DNA from: Avichristensenella sp031550535
GTDB taxonomy: Bacteria; Bacillota; Clostridia; Christensenellales; Aristaeellaceae
Reading direction: 5' to 3'
Assembly: GCA_031550535.1 (NCBI GenBank)
Contig: JAVBOM010000011.1
Coordinates: forward strand, 1 to 64,000
Length of the DNA stretch: 64,000 nucleotides
A program made the translations under genes and the position numbers. Below, one piece after another: positions 61,207-64,000 of this stretch; position 1 is the stretch's first letter; each line of letters starts with the position of its first letter. The notes under the pieces were generated by a model. The model had not been told where the DNA came from. It searched no databases and was given only the letters and a program-made list of their open reading frames with translations.

Positions 61207-61226
61207 ATCTCAAAGGACACAAAAAA

Positions 61227-61306
61227 GAAAATCTCAAGAGATTTTCGCCCGTTCGTCGGCTAAGCCGCCAATGCCGGATCGAAATCAAGGGGCTTCGGCC
61301 CCTTGA
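61227..61306 (+). other. Two hairpins upstream of glpP
   Basis: GAAAATCTC/GAGATTTTC (61227-61246) and TCAAGGGGC/GCCCCTTGA around TTCG (61285-61306). The second is a very stable tetraloop hairpin without a T-tract. They lie before the glpP promoter, so they belong to the end of the previous transcript or are remnants of repeats. No gene is seen in 60999-61408. Confidence 0.6.
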
Positions 61307-61361
61307 TAATCCCCTGGAATCGTGTTCATGCGTTTGTCGTGTGGGGTGATGCGCGCCCCGG

Positions 61362-61390
61362 TTGCGCATTGAGGCCGCATCCTGTATAAT
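61362..61390 (+). promoter_or_regulatory. Sigma-A promoter of glpP-hutP
   Basis: TTGCGC at 61362-61367 and TATAAT at 61385-61390 are separated by 17 bp, 19 bases before the glpP start. Confidence 0.85.
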
Positions 61391-61408
61391 TCCTTTGGAG
61401 GCGGGGCC

Positions 61409-61981
61409 ATGACGGAATGGACGTCGGTTTTCGGGGGCGCGCCCGTGATCGCGGCGGTGCGCGGGCGGGAGCAGCTTCTGCGCGCGATGGACGCGCCGGT
61501 GCGCGCTATCTTCCTACTGGGCGGCGATCTGTTTACGCTGCCGGAGTGGGTGCGCATGGCGACAGACGCGGGCAAGCTGCCGTTTGTGCACATGGACCTG
61601 GTGGAGGGGATCGGCCGGGACGCGGCCGCTGTCCGGTGGGTCGCGCGGACGATCCGCCCAACGGGCGTGCTCTCTACGCGCGGGCCGCTGCTGAAGGTGG
61701 CGTCGGAGGAAGGTCTGCGGACGGTGCTGCGCATTTTCTTGGTGGATTCCTCCTCCATGGAAACGGGCGTGCGCATGGTCAAAACAGCTTCCCCGGACCT
61801 TGTCGAGGTCATGCCGGGGCTTGTGACCCGGGCCATCGCGCGGCTTCGCGAGCGCATCGCGCCGCCGGTGATTGCCGGGGGCATGCTGGAGAATAAAAGG
61901 GATGTCGAAGCGGCGCTCACTGCGGGCGCGCTGGCCGCCTCTACCTCAAGCGAGGTGCTATGGACATGGGAAGGACGGTAG
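61409..61981 (+). CDS. glpP: GlpP-type antiterminator
   Basis: GlpP binds glycerol 3-phosphate and prevents termination in the leaders of glp genes in Bacillus. The 190-aa TIM-barrel protein shows PVIAAVRGREQLL, VHMDLVEGIGRD near residues 60-71, VLSTRGPLLKVASEEGLRTV near residues 88-107, and DLVEVMPGL and PVIAGGMLENKRDVEAALTAGA near the end (in parts). No glpF, glpK or glpD is in the window, so its targets are elsewhere. GGAGG precedes the ATG. hutP follows by 1 base. Confidence 0.92.
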   Translation: MTEWTSVFGGAPVIAAVRGREQLLRAMDAPVRAIFLLGGDLFTLPEWVRMATDAGKLPFVHMDLVEGIGRDAAAVRWVARTIRPTGVLSTRGPLLKVASEEGLRTVLRIFLVDSSSMETGVRMVKTASPDLVEVMPGLVTRAIARLRERIAPPVIAGGMLENKRDVEAALTAGALAASTSSEVLWTWEGR

Positions 61982-61982
61982 T

Positions 61983-62405
61983 ATGGAAAAAACGGTGAAC
62001 ATGGGGAGCCGGGATGTGGGGCGCGCGGCGCTGATCATGAGCATGACGCGTTCGCGGGACGAGGAGCGCGCGTGCAAGTCGGCCTTTATGGAGGACGGCA
62101 TCCGCACGGCGGCGGTCGATTACGGCGGGGAGTTTGTGGCGTCCATCATGCGGATTGTCGAGCGGACCGTCGTCGCGGCCAAGCGCGAGGGGCTGATCGA
62201 GGACACGCACCTGGACGAGGGCGCGGCCATGGGCGCGGCGCGCGAGGCGCTGTCCCAGGTCTCCGGGAAGGCGCTGGGGCTGAATGTCGGCGGGAAGATC
62301 GGCATCGCGCGGTCCGGCGAGCACATCGCGGTGGCGGTGTTTTTCGGCGTGGGGCTGGTGCACCTCAACGAGGTGTGCGTCGGCATGGGGCACCGGGCGA
62401 TATAG
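61983..62405 (+). CDS. hutP: HutP-family RNA-binding protein
   Basis: HutP is an RNA-binding antiterminator that responds to histidine and magnesium in Bacillus. The 140-aa product resembles the clostridial members: GRAALIMSMTRSRDEER near the start, ERTVVAAKREGLI near residue 60, and the C-terminal GKIGIARSGEHIAVAVFFGVGLVHLNEV, which matches the HutP ligand-binding sheet (shown in parts). No histidine-utilisation genes are in view, so the RNA target is unknown. It is co-transcribed with glpP. Confidence 0.85.
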   Translation: MEKTVNMGSRDVGRAALIMSMTRSRDEERACKSAFMEDGIRTAAVDYGGEFVASIMRIVERTVVAAKREGLIEDTHLDEGAAMGAAREALSQVSGKALGLNVGGKIGIARSGEHIAVAVFFGVGLVHLNEVCVGMGHRAI

Positions 62406-62417
62406 TTGATATATAGA

Positions 62418-62474
62418 GGTAGGGATTCCAGGCGGAAGCCCTTATGGCGCCCGATTCTTCGAATCCGCGCCGCC
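62418..62474 (-). repeat. A element, copy 16
   Basis: A complete reverse copy between hutP and cmk, 13 bases after the hutP stop. Confidence 0.92.
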
Positions 62475-62497
62475 ATCAAGGATAAAGGAGCCATGAT

Positions 62498-63166
62498 ATG
62501 GCGCTAACGATAGCGATTGATGGACCAGTCGGCGCGGGAAAGTCCAGCATTGCCAAGGGGCTTGCCAAGGCGCTTGACATCGCGTACCTGGATACCGGCG
62601 CGACGTACCGTGCGCTGGGGCTGAAGGCGATCCGCGAGGGCATTGACCCGCGCGACGAACCCGCCGCCGGGGCGCTGGCGGAGCGGACCGAGGTCTCCGT
62701 GCGTCACGTGGACGGCGAGCAAAGTACGTTCTTGGACGGCGAAAACGTGACAGACAAAATCCGCACGCCCGAGGTATCCGCGGCGGCGTCCGCGATTTCG
62801 ACCGTGCGAGCCGTTCGCGAGCGGATGGTCGCGCTGCAGCGGGACTACGCGAAAAAAACGGACATGGTGCTGGATGGCCGGGATATTGGCACGCGGGTTC
62901 TGCCGGATGCGACGTTCAAGTTCTTTCTGAACGCGACGCCGGAGGAACGGGCGCGCCGCCGGCATGCGGAAATGCTGGCCAAGGGCGAGCAGGCGGACTA
63001 TGAGAGCGTGCTGAGGGATTTGACGGCGCGGGACCGGCAGGATATGGGGCGCGCCGTGGATCCCTTGCGCTGCGCGGATGGCGCGAGGGAGATCGATACC
63101 ACCGGGATGACGGAGCGTGAAGTCTTGGACGCGCTGATCCAAGTCGTGGGGGAGGGCAAGCGGTGA
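62498..63166 (+). CDS. cmk: Cytidylate kinase
   Basis: Cmk phosphorylates CMP and dCMP. The 222-aa protein has P-loop IDGPVGAGKSSIAK (residues 7-20), LDTGATYRALGLKA near residues 32-45, and the DGRDIGTRVLPDA segment near residues 126-138. TKDxxDxxR-like LTARDRQDMGR is near residue 180, and PL is followed by a C-terminal DTTGMT motif. AAAGGAG precedes the ATG. It overlaps plsC (GTGA). cmk-plsC-ispH is a conserved Clostridia order. Confidence 0.96.
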   Translation: MALTIAIDGPVGAGKSSIAKGLAKALDIAYLDTGATYRALGLKAIREGIDPRDEPAAGALAERTEVSVRHVDGEQSTFLDGENVTDKIRTPEVSAAASAISTVRAVRERMVALQRDYAKKTDMVLDGRDIGTRVLPDATFKFFLNATPEERARRRHAEMLAKGEQADYESVLRDLTARDRQDMGRAVDPLRCADGAREIDTTGMTEREVLDALIQVVGEGKR

Positions 63167-63774
63167 ACGCTGAAAAGACGGGCTTCTATACCTTCGCGCG
63201 GATCGTCGTGGGGATCATCCTGCGCGGCCTGTTCGGCATCAAGGTGCGCGGGCAGGAAAACTTACCGAAGGACCGGAACTGCATCCTGATGGGCAACCAT
63301 ATTTCCGGCTGGGACCCTCTGACCATCGCGTACCTCTACAAATACAGCGAAGTGCACTTCATTGCCAAGGACTCGCTGTTCAAGATCCCTGTGCTGCGCA
63401 CGATCCTCAAATGGCTGCATGCGTTTCCCGTCAAGCGCGGGGAAGCGGACATGGCGGCGATGCGCACGTGCATGCAGGTGATCCGCGAGGGGCATGTGCT
63501 GGGCATTTTTCCGGAGGGGCACCGGCAAAAGGATGGCCGCGTGAAGGCTGTGGAAACGGGCATCGCCGTGCTTGCGCTAAAGACCAGCGTGCCGGTCGTC
63601 CCCGTGTTCATCATCGGAAAATACCGCCCGTTCGGCCGCCTGCGCGCCGTGGTGGGCGAGCCCATACCGCTGGATGAGCTGCGCGCGGCACGCCCGGATG
63701 TGGAGACACAGGAGGCGCTGAAGGCGCGTGTCATCGACGCGCTGGAGTCGCTCCGCCCGCTCGCGTCTTTTTAG
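63163..63774 (+). CDS. plsC: 1-acyl-sn-glycerol-3-phosphate acyltransferase
   Basis: PlsC adds the second acyl chain to make phosphatidic acid at the membrane. The 203-aa protein has one N-terminal hydrophobic helix, the catalytic HX4D motif in MGNHISGWDP (near residues 45-54), and the substrate motif GIFPEGHRQKDG near residues 112-123. PVVPVFIIG follows. The GTG start overlaps the cmk stop (GTGA). Confidence 0.95.
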   Translation: MNAEKTGFYTFARIVVGIILRGLFGIKVRGQENLPKDRNCILMGNHISGWDPLTIAYLYKYSEVHFIAKDSLFKIPVLRTILKWLHAFPVKRGEADMAAMRTCMQVIREGHVLGIFPEGHRQKDGRVKAVETGIAVLALKTSVPVVPVFIIGKYRPFGRLRAVVGEPIPLDELRAARPDVETQEALKARVIDALESLRPLASF

Positions 63775-63901
63775 CGTCGGTAGCCGCGGCATCTTGAAAC
63801 GGAAAATGGAAATTTCTCTTAAAAAAGAATGAGAGTGCAGGAATTCGCGAATACATATCGAAGTGTAGGTTTTATACTATGGATTTATAGGGAGGACATC
63901 G

Positions 63902-64000
63902 GTGCCAGTCGAAGTCGGTAAACATGCCGGATTCTGTTATGGCGTAAAGGCCGCCGTCGAGACGGCGATGCGCACGGTATCGGATGAATCGCCGTGTTGG
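63902..64000 (+). CDS. ispH: 4-hydroxy-3-methylbut-2-enyl diphosphate reductase (start only)
   Basis: Only the first 33 codons are in the window. The start EVGKHAGFCYGVKAAVETA contains the first iron-sulfur Cys of IspH/LytB, the last enzyme of the MEP isoprenoid pathway. GGGAGGAC is well placed before the GTG. A TATACT at 63873-63878 may be the -10 of its own promoter. Its place after cmk-plsC is typical of Clostridia, where ispH is often fused to ribosomal protein S1; this cannot be checked here. Confidence 0.9.
   Translation, partial: MPVEVGKHAGFCYGVKAAVETAMRTVSDESPCW

Noticed and set aside
1..64000. tRNA genes, insertion-sequence transposases, prophage or integrase genes
   Set aside because: None was recognised on either strand; the mobile sequences seen are non-coding.

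Overview
The window is GC-rich Firmicute DNA that starts just inside the end of an rRNA operon (5S gene) and ends inside ispH. Sporulation genes (gpr, spoIIP, spoIIE) next to comEC, holA and rpsT, a complete V-type ATPase operon, a class II ribonucleotide reductase and a T-box on cysS point to a spore-forming Clostridia-class anaerobe. A Christensenellales-like lineage is only a guess. About 53 protein genes are supported, mostly on the + strand.

Layout. 0-8 kb: 5S rRNA, a Pro/Thr-rich SH3 surface protein, a sugar-acid kinase, nadD-yqeK fusion/rsfS, and dacF. 7.7-13.6 kb: a response regulator/histidine kinase/GerM/GerM operon that resembles actinobacterial mtrA-mtrB-lpqB and ends in a soluble, catalytically degraded P-type-ATPase-like protein. 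14-20.5 kb: comEC, holA, GNAT, rpsT, gpr, spoIIP. 20.5-29.6 kb: nrdJ, an HD protein, a MazG-like protein, an EF-G2-like GTPase, a PfkB kinase, spoIIE. 30-36.6 kb: tilS, hpt, ftsH, a PHP phosphoesterase, a VanW protein. 36.6-44.1 kb: a TPP riboswitch with thiT, a YfbR-like protein, araD, a sugar-ABC ATPase, a CdaR-type regulator, an S41 protease, a cysteine desulfurase and its DUF3343 partner. 44.3-53.5 kb: upp and the nine-gene V-ATPase operon. 54-64 kb: an esterase, a PrsA-like foldase, T-box/cysS, a hybrid sensor kinase, glpP-hutP, cmk-plsC-ispH.

The most unusual content is repetitive. A roughly 57-bp two-hairpin element (called 'A' here) occurs at least 16 times in 64 kb, in both orientations, nearly always at gene boundaries. 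Two tandem copies form the in-frame N-terminus of the P-ATPase-like protein, one lies in frame inside the PHP protein, and three copies supply stop codons. Hairpin stems show compensatory changes between copies. A second, larger modular hairpin family ('B', 140-260 bp) occurs at four loci, usually beside an A element and once apparently inside one. A 158-bp MITE-like element flanked by CTAG sits between a promoter and the prsA-like gene. No transposase or RAYT gene is present in the window. Mobile palindromes that insert in frame into genes recall Rickettsia palindromic elements; I do not recognise this family.

Clear sigma-A promoters (17-bp spacing), intrinsic terminators, a TPP riboswitch and a cysteine T-box are also annotated.
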